From: Nocardioides rubriscoriae
GTDB lineage: Bacteria; Actinomycetota; Actinomycetes; Propionibacteriales; Nocardioidaceae
Reading direction: 5' to 3'
Assembly: GCF_008087085.1 (NCBI RefSeq)
Contig: NZ_VIYJ01000001.1
Span: forward strand, 663,134 to 727,133
DNA length: 64,000 bases
The position numbers and the translations under genes were made by a program. Position 1 is the first letter of the stretch; each line of letters starts with the position of its first letter. Below are positions 1-8,456 of the stretch, piece by piece. Under the pieces are notes generated by a model, which ran no database searches, was not told where the DNA came from, and saw only the letters and a program-made list of their open reading frames with translations.

Positions 1-1
1 C

Positions 2-196
2 CTCGGCGGCCTGCGCGTCAGCGTCGACGGCGAGGTCCAGCGCCCCGACGGCTCCGTCGTGCCCGGCCTGTACGCCGCCGGCGCCTGCGCCTCCAACCTC
101 GCCCAGGACGGCAAGGGCTACTGCTCCGGCACCCAGCTCGGCGAGGGCTCGTTCTTCGGCCGCCGGGCGGGGCGCGCGGCGGCCGCTCAGCACTGA
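2..196 (+). CDS. KstD-like FAD-dependent oxidoreductase, C-terminal end (partial)
   Basis: The window opens inside this gene; 64 residues and a TGA stop remain. The tail reads PGLYAAGACASN, then GKGYCSGTQLGEG and SFFGRRAG. This is the FAD-binding end of the fumarate reductase/succinate dehydrogenase flavoprotein family, which includes 3-ketosteroid delta1-dehydrogenases. In that family the GLYAAG stretch contacts FAD and the following glycine-rich segment closes the active site. The substrate cannot be told from the tail alone; steroid or another cyclic ketone is possible. Reading frame 2 is open from the first base, so the gene is cut by the window edge and not broken. Confidence 0.75.
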   Translation, partial: LGGLRVSVDGEVQRPDGSVVPGLYAAGACASNLAQDGKGYCSGTQLGEGSFFGRRAGRAAAAQH

Positions 197-280
197 CCTT
201 GCCCTCTGGGTCGCTGGCCCGGTCGGGCCTGTGTTGCGGAAGACCGACCGGGCCACGGACCCGGACCCGTAGAGGCGCCG

Positions 281-286
281 TAGGGT
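281..286 (+). promoter_or_regulatory. -10 box TAGGGT, leaderless promoter of the aminotransferase
   Basis: TAGGGT lies 6 bases before the GTG at 293. With transcription starting about 7 bases after the box, the mRNA would begin at the start codon, the usual leaderless arrangement in actinobacteria. No Shine-Dalgarno sequence is present, which fits. Confidence 0.55.
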
Positions 287-292
287 CGCCAC

Positions 293-1465
293 GTGAACCG
301 ACTCCAGGTCGCGCAACGCGCCAACGTGCCGCCGTTCCACGTGATGGACCTGCTGGCGGCGGCGTCCGAGCGGCGGCGTACGCACGGCGACCTGCTCGAC
401 CTGCTGGCCGGGCAACCGAGCACGGGGGCGCCGCGGGCGGTCAACGACGAGGCGGTCCGGCTGCTGCAGTCGGGGGACCCGTTGGGCTACACGCCGGCGA
501 CCGGCATCCGTGAGCTGCGCGAGGCGATCGCCGGGCACCACCGGCGCACGCACGGCATCGAGGTCGACGCCGACGAGGTCGTCGTCACGACCGGGAGCAG
601 CGGGGGGTTCCTGCTGGCGTTCCTGGCGGCGTTCGAGGTGGGCGACCGGGTGGCGATCGCGCGGCCGGGCTATCCCTGCTACCGCAACGTGCTGGCCGCG
701 CTGGGGTGCGAGGTCGTCGAGATCGCGACCGGTCCATCGACGCGGTTCCAGCCGACCGTCGAGCAGGTCGCGGCGATCCCTGACCTGAAAGGGCTGGTGA
801 TCGCCTCCCCCGCCAACCCGACGGGCACGATGCTGCTGCCGTCGGAGCTGGCCGCACTGGCGACCCACTGCGAGGAGGCCGGGGTCCAGCTGATCAGCGA
901 CGAGATCTACCACGGCATCGAGTACGCCGAGGCCGGCGACCGGCTGGCCCGCAGTGCGTGGGAGACCAGCCGAGAGGCGGTCGTGTTCAACTCGTTCTCC
1001 AAGTACTTCTCGATGACCGGGTGGCGCATCGGGTGGACGCTCGTGCCCGACCGGCTGCGCCGCGCGGTCGACGTGCTCACCGGCAACTTCACGATCTGCC
1101 CGCCCGTGCTGAGCCAGCGGGCGTGCCTGGCCGCGTTCAGCGTGCCGGCGTACGCCGAGCTCGACGGGCACGTGGCGCGCTACGCCGACAACCGGCGGCT
1201 GCTGCTCGACGGACTCGCACGCCTGGGCGTGACCGGGCTGGCGCCGGCCGACGGGGCGTTCTACGCCTACGCCGACGTCGGGCACCTGACGACCGACTCG
1301 ATGGCCTTCGCCCACGACGTGCTGGCCCGCACGGGCGTCGCGATCGCCACCGGCGTCGACTTCGACACCGCCGACGGCGGTCGGTTCGTGCGGTTCTCGT
1401 TCGCCGGCCCGGGCGCCGACATCGAGGCGGCGCTGGAGCGGCTGGCGCCGGTCTTCGCCGGCTAG
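293..1465 (+). CDS. Pyridoxal-phosphate-dependent aminotransferase (class I/II)
   Basis: 390-residue fold-type I aminotransferase, the usual family length. The PLP lysine sits in SFSKYFSMTGWR at about residue 240, the block ASPANPTG at about 165-172 supplies the conserved Asn, and SDEIYHGIEY holds the Asp/Tyr that contact the cofactor. The C-terminal FSFAG region carries the carboxylate-binding Arg (RFSFAG). The enzyme swaps an amino group between an amino acid and a 2-oxo acid in the cytosol; the exact substrate is not readable. The GTG start is chosen because a TAGGGT box lies 6 bases upstream. It stands alone, convergent with the next gene. Confidence 0.85.
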   Translation: MNRLQVAQRANVPPFHVMDLLAAASERRRTHGDLLDLLAGQPSTGAPRAVNDEAVRLLQSGDPLGYTPATGIRELREAIAGHHRRTHGIEVDADEVVVTTGSSGGFLLAFLAAFEVGDRVAIARPGYPCYRNVLAALGCEVVEIATGPSTRFQPTVEQVAAIPDLKGLVIASPANPTGTMLLPSELAALATHCEEAGVQLISDEIYHGIEYAEAGDRLARSAWETSREAVVFNSFSKYFSMTGWRIGWTLVPDRLRRAVDVLTGNFTICPPVLSQRACLAAFSVPAYAELDGHVARYADNRRLLLDGLARLGVTGLAPADGAFYAYADVGHLTTDSMAFAHDVLARTGVAIATGVDFDTADGGRFVRFSFAGPGADIEAALERLAPVFAG

Positions 1466-1477
1466 CTGGCGAGGGGC

Positions 1478-2758
1478 CTAGGGCGCCGACGAGGCGTGGA
1501 AGCCCAGGCCCGCCAGGTAGTCGCGTCGGACGAACCCGTTGCGCACCCGCTGCGGGTGGTCGCCCACACGGGTCGTGGTGACGATGCGGGCGGTCTTGTA
1601 GGAGATCCGGGAGACCGTGTCGGAGCCGGCCCACGAGATGTAGCAGTAGCGGCCGTCGGCCGACGGGGTGACCCAGTAGGGCTTCAGGCCGCCGTGGAGG
1701 AGCCGGGTGTGGCCCCAGCGACGCGCCGGCACGACGATCGTCGCGTAGTCGCTCATCGTGCCCGCGACGCAGATCCGGCGACCCGACCGGTTCATGGCGA
1801 TGCCGTGGTGGGCCGAGTCGAGGACGTAGGCCGCGCGGGGGGTCTCGGGCACCAGGTTGGGCAGCCGCACGACCCGGGTGATCCTGCCCGAGGCGCGGTC
1901 GAGCTCGACGAACCCGTGCAGGAACGACAGCTGGAAGTAGAACTTCTGCTCGTCCGGCGAGATCGTGATCGGCCGCACCGAGGTGCTGACCTGGTCGAGA
2001 CCGCGGGCGTCGAGGGCCTTGCGCAGGTCGTAGCGCCGCTCCACCTCCAGCGTCCGCGCGTTGACGATCTGCAGGACCCGCTCGCCCTCGAGCGGGTCGG
2101 GGATGCCGGGCTCGTCCAGGGGGCTGTAGACCGTGCCGATGCTCGCGTGCAGGATGCGGCGGCCGCCGTCGATGAAGGTGCTCTCGTGCGGCGACCCGCC
2201 GGAGGTGAACCGGCCCAGCTCCTTGCCGTCGCGGATGCGCAGGACGTGCACGACGTTGCCGGTCGAGGCGCTCACCACCACCCGCCGTCCGTCGGGCGAG
2301 ACCGCCATGTGGTCCGAGCGCACGCCGGCGACCTTGAAGCGCCACACGATCCTGCGCGTGCGCAGGCTGATCGCCACGACGTCGGCGAACGACGGCCGCG
2401 AGATGACGACGAGCCGGCCGTCGAGCGAGGAGTACATGTCGTCGACGAACTGGTCGTTGCCCTCGCCGATGGCCGCGCGGATCGCCAGGAAGTAGGTGAG
2501 CCGGTAGGGGTCGGCGGCGATCTCGCGCAGGCGCTCGACGTAGTCGGGCACGACGTCGATCGTCGCGACCGGACGGAACGTGCGGGGGTCGAGCAGGGTC
2601 GCGGTGCCCTCCCAGTTGTTGCCGACGAAGACGACGCTGCGCACCCCGGCGCCGGTGTCGGCCTCCTCGGCCTGTGCTGCCGGTAGCGTCAGGGCTCCGG
2701 CACCCACGGACACCACGCCTGACAGGACCCACGCGACCAGACGGCGCACACCACCCAT
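1478..2758 (-). CDS. Secreted YncE-like beta-propeller protein
   Basis: About 426 residues with a Sec signal peptide (basic start, hydrophobic stretch, then an Ala-x-Ala cleavage region near PAAQA). The mature part is a chain of short beta-rich repeats such as VVFVGNNWEGTATLLDPRTF and VVVSASTGNVVHVLRIRDG, typical of WD40/YVTN (YncE-type) propellers. No catalytic motif is visible, so it is probably a binding or scaffold protein outside the membrane. ATG at 2758 is preferred because AAGGGG lies 8 bases upstream; an in-frame GTG at 2767 has that purine run directly against it. Function unknown. Confidence 0.7.
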   Translation of the reverse strand: MGGVRRLVAWVLSGVVSVGAGALTLPAAQAEEADTGAGVRSVVFVGNNWEGTATLLDPRTFRPVATIDVVPDYVERLREIAADPYRLTYFLAIRAAIGEGNDQFVDDMYSSLDGRLVVISRPSFADVVAISLRTRRIVWRFKVAGVRSDHMAVSPDGRRVVVSASTGNVVHVLRIRDGKELGRFTSGGSPHESTFIDGGRRILHASIGTVYSPLDEPGIPDPLEGERVLQIVNARTLEVERRYDLRKALDARGLDQVSTSVRPITISPDEQKFYFQLSFLHGFVELDRASGRITRVVRLPNLVPETPRAAYVLDSAHHGIAMNRSGRRICVAGTMSDYATIVVPARRWGHTRLLHGGLKPYWVTPSADGRYCYISWAGSDTVSRISYKTARIVTTTRVGDHPQRVRNGFVRRDYLAGLGFHASSAP

Positions 2759-2857
2759 GACGACCACCCCTTCGTGACCCGCCCATCCTGCCGTGCCGAG
2801 CGTTTCGCGTCAGGCGATGCAGGGAACGGGGACCGGACCGGACGCGGAAGGACAGAC

Positions 2858-3292
2858 ATGTACGGCGACACCGAGGTCCTGCGGCGCCGCGTCGACCAGC
2901 TCCGCGAGCAGGCCGTCGACCTCCGCGGGCTCGCCGACCAGCTGGTCGCCCGCACCGAGTCGACCGGCTGGACCGGACGGGCCGCCGACTCGATGCGGGT
3001 GCGGGTCACTGAGCGCGCGACCCGCCTGCGCGGGGCCGCGGCCCAGCACGAGACGGCCGCCGACTCCCTCGAGCGGCACCTGCACGAGGTCGAGTCGCAG
3101 CAGGAGGCCATCGCCGCGATCGAGCGACGGGTCGGCGAGCTGGTCGCCGAGGCCCGCACCCGGACGGCCCGGACGGCCCGGGCGGCCCGCGCGTCCGCCG
3201 GCCCCGACCCCGACGACGTCACGCTCTGCGCCTTCGAGGCGCCGCCGAGCGGGCACCGCGACTGGCTCGCCGTCGAGCTGCCCGGCCTGTGA
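2858..3292 (+). CDS. WXG100-like small helical protein
   Basis: 144 residues, almost all heptad-like helix: VLRRRVDQLREQAVDLRGLADQL, then a turn containing STGWTGRAADSM, then a second long helix. The helix-WxG-helix pattern is that of the WXG100/ESX secretion substrate fold, although the protein is longer than the classic 100 residues. GGAAGGA lies 6 bases before the ATG. It is followed after 10 bases by an EspG-like gene and then a hydrolase-fold gene, so the three look like one operon. No ESX ATPase or membrane component is in the window, so secretion is an inference. Confidence 0.65.
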   Translation: MYGDTEVLRRRVDQLREQAVDLRGLADQLVARTESTGWTGRAADSMRVRVTERATRLRGAAAQHETAADSLERHLHEVESQQEAIAAIERRVGELVAEARTRTARTARAARASAGPDPDDVTLCAFEAPPSGHRDWLAVELPGL

Positions 3293-3302
3293 GAGGACCC
3301 CT

Positions 3303-4244
3303 GTGACCACGATCGACCTCAGCACCCCGACCCCGACCCCGGGCTCGCTGCTCGCCGCCCTGCCGCGTCGCGTCGCGCTCACCCTGCCCGAGCTCCAGCT
3401 CGTCGCCGCCCGTGCCGGTGGCGCCCCGCTGCCGTTCGACGTCACCGAGCCCGGCGACGTACCCGCGCTCGAGAACCGGCTGGGGGTCAGCCGCGGCACC
3501 ACCGAGGACCGGGCCTACCTCACCGCGGTCGCGTCGCTGCACGACCCGGCCGCGACCCTGGCCCGGCGCGGGCTGCTCGTGGACGACGTCCTCGACGAGG
3601 GGGTGGCCGGCGCGGTGGGCCTGCTGGCCACCCCGACGTACGCCGTCGAGATCGACGTCGCGGTCGGCGACGTCCAGGTCAAGGCGTGGCACCGGGCCGC
3701 CGCGGGCGCGGTCGCGACCCTGGCGACCAGCGACGGCATCGTGTTCGAGCTCGCGTGGTTCCCGGCCTCGGCGTGGCCGGCCGAGCTGGACCGGGTCGGC
3801 GTGCTCCCCGAGGACCTGTCCCTGCGCGAGTCGCGCGTCCCGGCCTACGTCGACCTGCCCTACGAGCTCGCCGACGCCGCGGTCGAGGCCGCCGCGGGCG
3901 GCCGCACCGACCTGCTCCCGGTGCTCACCTCCCAGCACGAGGGAGCCGTGCGCGACGCCGCCGGCCGCACGGTGCCGGCCGCCGAGGTGACCGGGCTGCT
4001 GCAGGCGCTCGGCGCCGAGACGCAAGGGCGGCTGCGGGTGCTGGTCGCCGACGTCTCGCGCGAGCAGACCACCGTCGTCGGGGTGCGCTCCTGGGTGCTG
4101 CTGGCCGACGGCTGGCGGACCCTGCACCCCCACCACGACGGCAGCACGACACGCGTGAGGCTGGCGACCGTCGACCCCGCCGACCTCGCCGCCGACCTCG
4201 CGCCCGTGCTCTCCGACATCGTGCTCCCGGGGATCGTGTCGTGA
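3303..4244 (+). CDS. EspG-like ESX-associated protein (putative)
   Basis: 313 residues, GTG start with GAGAGGA 5 bases upstream. The pattern of alternating beta strands and helices (VQVKAWHRAAAGAVATLA, IVFELAWFPASAWP) and its place between a WXG100-like gene and a hydrolase-fold gene match the EspG family, cytosolic chaperones that bind WXG100/PE-PPE type substrates before export. Sequence similarity to EspG is judged by eye and is weak. The stop overlaps the next start by 4 bases (GTGA), so the two are translationally coupled. Confidence 0.5.
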   Translation: MTTIDLSTPTPTPGSLLAALPRRVALTLPELQLVAARAGGAPLPFDVTEPGDVPALENRLGVSRGTTEDRAYLTAVASLHDPAATLARRGLLVDDVLDEGVAGAVGLLATPTYAVEIDVAVGDVQVKAWHRAAAGAVATLATSDGIVFELAWFPASAWPAELDRVGVLPEDLSLRESRVPAYVDLPYELADAAVEAAAGGRTDLLPVLTSQHEGAVRDAAGRTVPAAEVTGLLQALGAETQGRLRVLVADVSREQTTVVGVRSWVLLADGWRTLHPHHDGSTTRVRLATVDPADLAADLAPVLSDIVLPGIVS

Positions 4245-5545
4245 GCGAGCCCGACCCGGCGCGCGCCGCCGACCTGGCCGACAAGTACGACCGGATGATG
4301 CGCCTCGCGGCGCTCTTCGACGACGCCGGCGAGGAGGTGCGACAGCGGGCCGCGCTCGGGGCCGACGTCGTCGCCGAACCCGCCTTCACCGAGTCCGAGC
4401 CGCTGTCGCCGACGACGTGGGCCCAGGCCGAGGACGACGTCCGGGGCGCGACCACGGGCCGCCACGGCCTGCTCACCCGCTCGATCGAGCTCGACGCCGA
4501 CGCACTGGTGCTGCGCGCCACCGTCGTGACCTACCGCTGGATCGACGAGCTGCAGTCGGCGGCGTACAAGACGCTGGGCTCGATCGCGGGCCGGGCCATC
4601 GGCTACCTCGCGCCCGAGGTGGCGCTCGGGGGCGCGATCGTGGCGGCCGGGCTGATCGAGACCGACGCGCTCGACCGCGACGGCGTCGCGGCCTACCTCG
4701 ACGAGCTCGCCGGCTCCAACCCCGAGCTGATGGAGCACGTCACCAGCGGGGGCGGTGGCCTGCTCGACGGGCTGCGGATGCGCTCGCTGCTCACCGCCGG
4801 GGTGCTGGCCGGCGACCAGGGCCGCCTCGCCGGGCAGGGTGGCCTGCGCGCGATCGGCGTCGCACCCTTCGACACCCGCTACGACGCGGCGCTGCGCGAC
4901 GTCGCCGGTGGCGTCGTCGAGGCCGCCGCGACCCATGCCGCGTCCGGCGGGGCCACCGGCACCTCCGCCCCCCGCACCCTCACCGACCTGCTGACCGCCC
5001 TGGCGACCGCCACGTCGAGCGTCACCTGCCACCGGGTGGCCGAGAGCCGCTACGTCGTCTACCTGCCCGGCCCCGACGTCGGCACCGACGTCGGCACCGG
5101 CCGACGGCTGCGGCTGGTCGGTGGTGACCAGACGTCGTACGCCGCCCACGTCGTGCGCTCGATCGAGTCGGCCGTCGAGGGCGACGACGACGCCCGCGTG
5201 CTGCTGGTCGGGGCGGCCCAGGGGGGTGCCGTGGCCGCGGAGGTCGCGGCCGCCGCGGCCTCGGCGGAGTTCGTGGTCGACCAGGTCGTCACCGCCGGCG
5301 CCCCCTCGGCCCACGTGCCGCGCATCCCCGGGCCCACCCGGGTGCTCTCGCTCGAGGACCGCTCCGACCCCGTCGCCCTGCTCGGCTCGCTGATCGGCTC
5401 GGGCGCCGACAACCGCGTCACCGTCGTCCACGACGGCGGCCGCGACGGCCACGTCGCGGGGGCCCGCGCGGCCGACGCCTCCACCCACCCCGCCCTGGTG
5501 CGCGAGATCGCCCGGCTGGTCGAGCTGGGCTACCTGGCGGGCTGA
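4241..5545 (+). CDS. WXG-type helical N-terminus fused to a nucleophile-less alpha/beta hydrolase fold
   Basis: 434 residues. The first 110 or so are helical (DKYDRMMRLAALFDDAGEEV), followed by a Gly/Ala-rich hydrophobic stretch and, from about residue 270, a serine-hydrolase-like fold. The expected nucleophile elbow GHSQGG is here GAAQGG (residues 324-329): both His and the catalytic Ser are Ala. The strand after it (VLSLEDRSDPVALL) keeps the Asp region of such hydrolases and a His lies near the C-terminus. The protein therefore looks like a binding protein derived from an esterase. It overlaps the EspG-like gene by 4 bases. Related proteins occur beside WXG100 genes in other actinobacteria; the role here is unknown. 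Confidence 0.65.
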   Translation: MSEPDPARAADLADKYDRMMRLAALFDDAGEEVRQRAALGADVVAEPAFTESEPLSPTTWAQAEDDVRGATTGRHGLLTRSIELDADALVLRATVVTYRWIDELQSAAYKTLGSIAGRAIGYLAPEVALGGAIVAAGLIETDALDRDGVAAYLDELAGSNPELMEHVTSGGGGLLDGLRMRSLLTAGVLAGDQGRLAGQGGLRAIGVAPFDTRYDAALRDVAGGVVEAAATHAASGGATGTSAPRTLTDLLTALATATSSVTCHRVAESRYVVYLPGPDVGTDVGTGRRLRLVGGDQTSYAAHVVRSIESAVEGDDDARVLLVGAAQGGAVAAEVAAAAASAEFVVDQVVTAGAPSAHVPRIPGPTRVLSLEDRSDPVALLGSLIGSGADNRVTVVHDGGRDGHVAGARAADASTHPALVREIARLVELGYLAG

Positions 5546-5549
5546 GGCG

Positions 5550-6959
5550 TCACAGCGCCAGGTCGTGCACGAACTCCGCGAGCTGGGTCAGGTTGCGGCA
5601 CTCGACCATCGGCACGATCTCGCCGTACGTCGTGGCGGCGGAGTCGCCGGTGCCCCAGTGGCGGCGGTGCTCGGGGTTGAGCCACCAGGCGTGGCGGGCG
5701 GTGCCCGCCAGCTCGCGCAGCACGCCCTCGTGCAGGTCGCTGTAGTTGGAGCGCGCGTCGCCGAGGACCAGCAGCGAGGTCTTGGGGCCGACGGCGTCGG
5801 GGTGCTCCTCGACGAACTTGGTGAGCGCGCGGCCGTAGTTGGTGCGGCCCCAGAGCGCGGCGTGAGCGGTGCTCGCGGCCAGGTCGGCCATCACGTCGGC
5901 GACGTCGGCGCCGGGCGTGAAGTGGTGGGTGACCTCGTGGACGTGGTCGATGAAGGTGAAGGCCCGCACCTTCTGGAACTGGTCGCGCAGGGCGAAGACC
6001 AGCAGCAGGGTGAACTGGGCGAAGCTGGCCACCGACCCGCTGACGTCGCAAAGCACGACCAGCTCGGTGCGGTGCGGCCGCTTGGGGCGGTGGTGGGTGG
6101 TGATCGGCACCCCACCGGTCGACATCGAGGCCCGGACCGTACGCCGGAAGTCGAGCGGCCCGCGGCGGCGGGCGTGGTGCTCCTTGGTCAGCCGGGTCGC
6201 CAGGCGCCGGGCGAGGGGGTAGATCTCGCGGCGCATCTCCTCGAGGTCGCTGCGCCGGGCGGCGGAGAAGTCGAGCCGGTCGATGCTGGGGCGCAGGGCG
6301 ACGTTGGCGACGTGGTCAGCGCCCTTCTCCTCCGCGATCCGGCGCCGGGCGTCGGCCTCGACCCGCTGGGTGAACGCCCCCACCCGCCGGCCGGCGCCAC
6401 GCTCGGCCTCCTCCTGCGTGAGTCCCTCGCCGAGCAGCGCCGCGACGATGCGGTCGACGAGCTCGGAGGGCGCCACCCGCTGCATCGCGGTGTACGCCGA
6501 CCACGACGACAGGCCGGGCCCGCGGCCGGGCATGGCGCCGAAACGGCCGACCATCTCGGCGGCCAGCTCCTGCAGGCGCTGCTCGTCACCGGCCTCGAGG
6601 GCCAGCGCCAGCTGCTCGCGGAACTCCGCGAGCGCGGCGCCGTTGTCGCGCACCGGTGACGCGTCGGCCCCGGCCTGCCCCTCGGCGTCCGCCCGGTCGA
6701 GCCCGGCCACGCCGCTGCCGACGAGCCGCGGGAAGTAGAGGTCGAAGAGGGCCTCGAAGATCGGTCGCTGGACCTGGCGCTTGACCAGCGTCGCGGCGTA
6801 CCCCTCCTTGACCTGGGTGCGGTCGGTCCAGTCGAGCGCCGTCAGCGCGGCGACGGCGTCGAGGTCCTCGGCCAGCGAGACCGGCAGCCCGGCTGCGCGC
6901 AGCGCCTCGAGGAACGCGATGTGCCGGTCCACCAACCCCGACCGCGAGCCTCCCGTCAC
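5550..6959 (-). CDS. VWA-domain protein, CoxE-like partner of the MoxR ATPase
   Basis: 469 residues. The N-terminal half is helical and charged. The C-terminal half is a von Willebrand A domain with the MIDAS metal motif DVSGS at about residue 311, a Thr near the later NYGRAL segment and LLVLGDARSNY as the acidic strand. Such proteins pair with MoxR AAA+ ATPases to insert metals or remodel protein complexes. The GTG start overlaps the stop of the upstream ATPase gene by 4 bases, which fixes the start and shows they form one unit. No carbon monoxide dehydrogenase genes are nearby, so the client is unknown. Confidence 0.8.
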   Translation of the reverse strand: MTGGSRSGLVDRHIAFLEALRAAGLPVSLAEDLDAVAALTALDWTDRTQVKEGYAATLVKRQVQRPIFEALFDLYFPRLVGSGVAGLDRADAEGQAGADASPVRDNGAALAEFREQLALALEAGDEQRLQELAAEMVGRFGAMPGRGPGLSSWSAYTAMQRVAPSELVDRIVAALLGEGLTQEEAERGAGRRVGAFTQRVEADARRRIAEEKGADHVANVALRPSIDRLDFSAARRSDLEEMRREIYPLARRLATRLTKEHHARRRGPLDFRRTVRASMSTGGVPITTHHRPKRPHRTELVVLCDVSGSVASFAQFTLLLVFALRDQFQKVRAFTFIDHVHEVTHHFTPGADVADVMADLAASTAHAALWGRTNYGRALTKFVEEHPDAVGPKTSLLVLGDARSNYSDLHEGVLRELAGTARHAWWLNPEHRRHWGTGDSAATTYGEIVPMVECRNLTQLAEFVHDLAL

Positions 6960-7840
6960 CGCAGCTTCAGCTCCTTGACCGCCCGGTCGTGGTCGGAGCG
7001 GTGCTTGAGGATCACCCCGAGGGTGTCGGCGATCGCCTTGTCGTCGAGGTCGCCGATCTCGAGGGCGACCAGGGTGCGCGCCCAGTCGACGGACTCGGCG
7101 ATCGACGGCGCCTTCTTGAGCTCGAGCTCGCGCAGCCGGGAGATGGTGGCGACGAGCTGGCGGGTCACCCGGTCGTCGAGGTCGGGCACCTGGGAGGCGA
7201 CGATCTCGCGCTCACGCTCGGCGTCGGGGTAGTCGAGGTGGAGGTAGAGGCAGCGACGCTTGACCGCCTCGGACAGCTCGCGGCTGGCGTTGCTGGTGAG
7301 CACGACGAACGGCCGACGCGTCGAGCTGATCGTGCCGAGCTCGGGGATCGTGACCTGGAAGTCCGACAGCACCTCGAGCAGCAGGCCCTCGACCTCGATG
7401 TCGGTCTTGTCGACCTCGTCGATGAGCAGCACGGTCGGCTCCTCGCGCCGGATCGCGCTCAGCAACGGGCGGGTGAGCAGGAAATCCTCGGTGAAGATGT
7501 CGTCGTGGGTCGCGTCCCACGTCTCGTCGCCGTCCGATGACCGGGCTTGGGAGGCCTGGATGCGCAGCAGCTGCTTCTTGTAGTTCCACTCGTAGAGCGC
7601 GCGCGCCTCGTCGAGGCCCTCGTAGCACTGCAACCGCACCAGCTCGGCCCCGGTCGCCCGCGCGACCGCCTTGGCGAGCTCGGTCTTGCCGACCCCGGCC
7701 GGACCCTCGACGAGCAGCGGCTTCTCCAGCGCCCCGGCGAGGTAGGACGTCGTGCTGGTCGCCGGGTCGGCCAGGTAGCCCACCTCGTGCAACCGCTCGG
7801 AGGCGTCAGCGGGAGAGGCGAACCACGTCACGGTCGTCAT
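6956..7840 (-). CDS. MoxR-type AAA+ ATPase
   Basis: 294 residues. Walker A is GPAGVGKT (about 46-53), Walker B is VLLIDEVD, sensor 1 is VLTSNASRELSE, and an arginine-rich stretch AVKRRCLYLHLD follows, all typical of the MoxR clade. It acts as an ATP-driven chaperone together with the downstream VWA protein. The ATG is preceded by GAGGAT 6 bases upstream, which could be a Shine-Dalgarno or a weak leaderless -10 box. A perfect 16-base palindrome sits 20 bases upstream of the start. Confidence 0.85.
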   Translation of the reverse strand: MTTVTWFASPADASERLHEVGYLADPATSTTSYLAGALEKPLLVEGPAGVGKTELAKAVARATGAELVRLQCYEGLDEARALYEWNYKKQLLRIQASQARSSDGDETWDATHDDIFTEDFLLTRPLLSAIRREEPTVLLIDEVDKTDIEVEGLLLEVLSDFQVTIPELGTISSTRRPFVVLTSNASRELSEAVKRRCLYLHLDYPDAEREREIVASQVPDLDDRVTRQLVATISRLRELELKKAPSIAESVDWARTLVALEIGDLDDKAIADTLGVILKHRSDHDRAVKELKLR

Positions 7841-7860
7841 GGCGCCATCCTCGCATCGGC

Positions 7861-7876
7861 ACTGGTCCGGACCAGT
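7861..7876. promoter_or_regulatory. Perfect 16-bp palindrome ACTGGTCCGGACCAGT, probable operator
   Basis: The 16 bases equal their own reverse complement. They lie 20-36 bases upstream of the moxR-like start in the intergenic space shared with a divergent secreted-protein gene. Size and symmetry fit a dimeric repressor such as a TetR-family protein. No terminator role is likely, since the site precedes both genes. Confidence 0.6.
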
Positions 7877-7905
7877 CGGTGTCCTGCATCACGGCCCCGT
7901 GACCT

Positions 7906-7927
7906 CGAGAACACGTTCTCGTTGACA
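7906..7927. promoter_or_regulatory. Inverted repeat CGAGAAC-AC-GTTCTCG abutting a TTGACA -35 box
   Basis: Seven-base arms with a 2-base spacer occupy 7906-7921, and a consensus -35 hexamer TTGACA follows directly at 7922-7927, pointing to the secreted-protein gene at 7994. The core AGAACACGTTCT resembles the TetR-family KstR consensus TnnAACnnGTTnnA but has G/C at the outermost positions. The matching -10 box is poor, so the promoter itself is uncertain. Confidence 0.5.
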
Positions 7928-7993
7928 CCGTGTCCGGCCCGCACGACCCGCACCGCCTCCCCCGTGCTCTCCTCCCGACCCACGGAGCCCCCC

Positions 7994-8344
7994 ATGCTGC
8001 GTACGCCGAGCCCTGTGCTCCGCCGTTCCGTCGGCGCCCTCAAGCTGGGCGTCGCCGCGACGGTGGCGCTGCTGGCCGTGGGCCCCGTCGTGGCGGCGGC
8101 GCAGGGCGCGACCGGCCCGGTCCCGGGACCGGGCACGTCCGTCGACGCGGCCCAGGCCGAGCTCGACGCGCTGATGGTCGCGCACGACTGCTCCCGCACG
8201 GGCTTCGGCGCCGACGTCATCCCCGGCTCCGCCCTGGTCGAGCGCGACGGCCGGGTCGAGCAGGTGAGCTTCGACGACGGCTGGGCCATCTACACCGGCG
8301 ACGCCGACGGATCACTCCTCGCGGTGTGCAGGAGCACCCTCTAG
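7994..8344 (+). CDS. Small exported protein of unknown function
   Basis: 116 residues, ATG preceded by GGAG 7 bases upstream. The first 40 residues form a signal peptide: basic RTPSPVLRRSVGALK, a hydrophobic core VAATVALLAVGPVVAAA and an Ala-rich cleavage region. The mature part of about 75 residues has two cysteines that may form a disulfide and a short acidic beta-rich C-terminus (VSFDDGWAIYTGDADG). No family is recognised. It has its own promoter region with an inverted repeat and is followed by a strong hairpin. Confidence 0.65.
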   Translation: MLRTPSPVLRRSVGALKLGVAATVALLAVGPVVAAAQGATGPVPGPGTSVDAAQAELDALMVAHDCSRTGFGADVIPGSALVERDGRVEQVSFDDGWAIYTGDADGSLLAVCRSTL

Positions 8345-8399
8345 CCACCCGCGGGGCGGCCGACACATGGGGGGTCGGTCGCCCCGGCAGCGGGTACGA

Positions 8400-8438
8400 C
8401 GAGGACCGGCCGATCTATGGGGGACCGGCCGGTCCTCG
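8400..8438. terminator. Bidirectional hairpin between the secreted-protein gene and mshC
   Basis: CGAGGACCGGCC and GGCCGGTCCTCG form a perfect 12-bp stem around a 15-base loop. It lies between two convergent genes, so it can stop transcription from both sides. There is no T-run, as is common in high-GC actinobacteria. Confidence 0.65.
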
Positions 8439-8456
8439 GACCCGTCCCGCGATCAC

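Noticed and set aside
1496..2686. Long plus-strand open frame of almost 400 codons opposite the beta-propeller gene
   Set aside because: It is antisense to a gene with a signal peptide and regular beta repeats, is rich in His/Arg/Asp/Val as expected of a complementary frame in high-GC DNA, and has no ribosome site.
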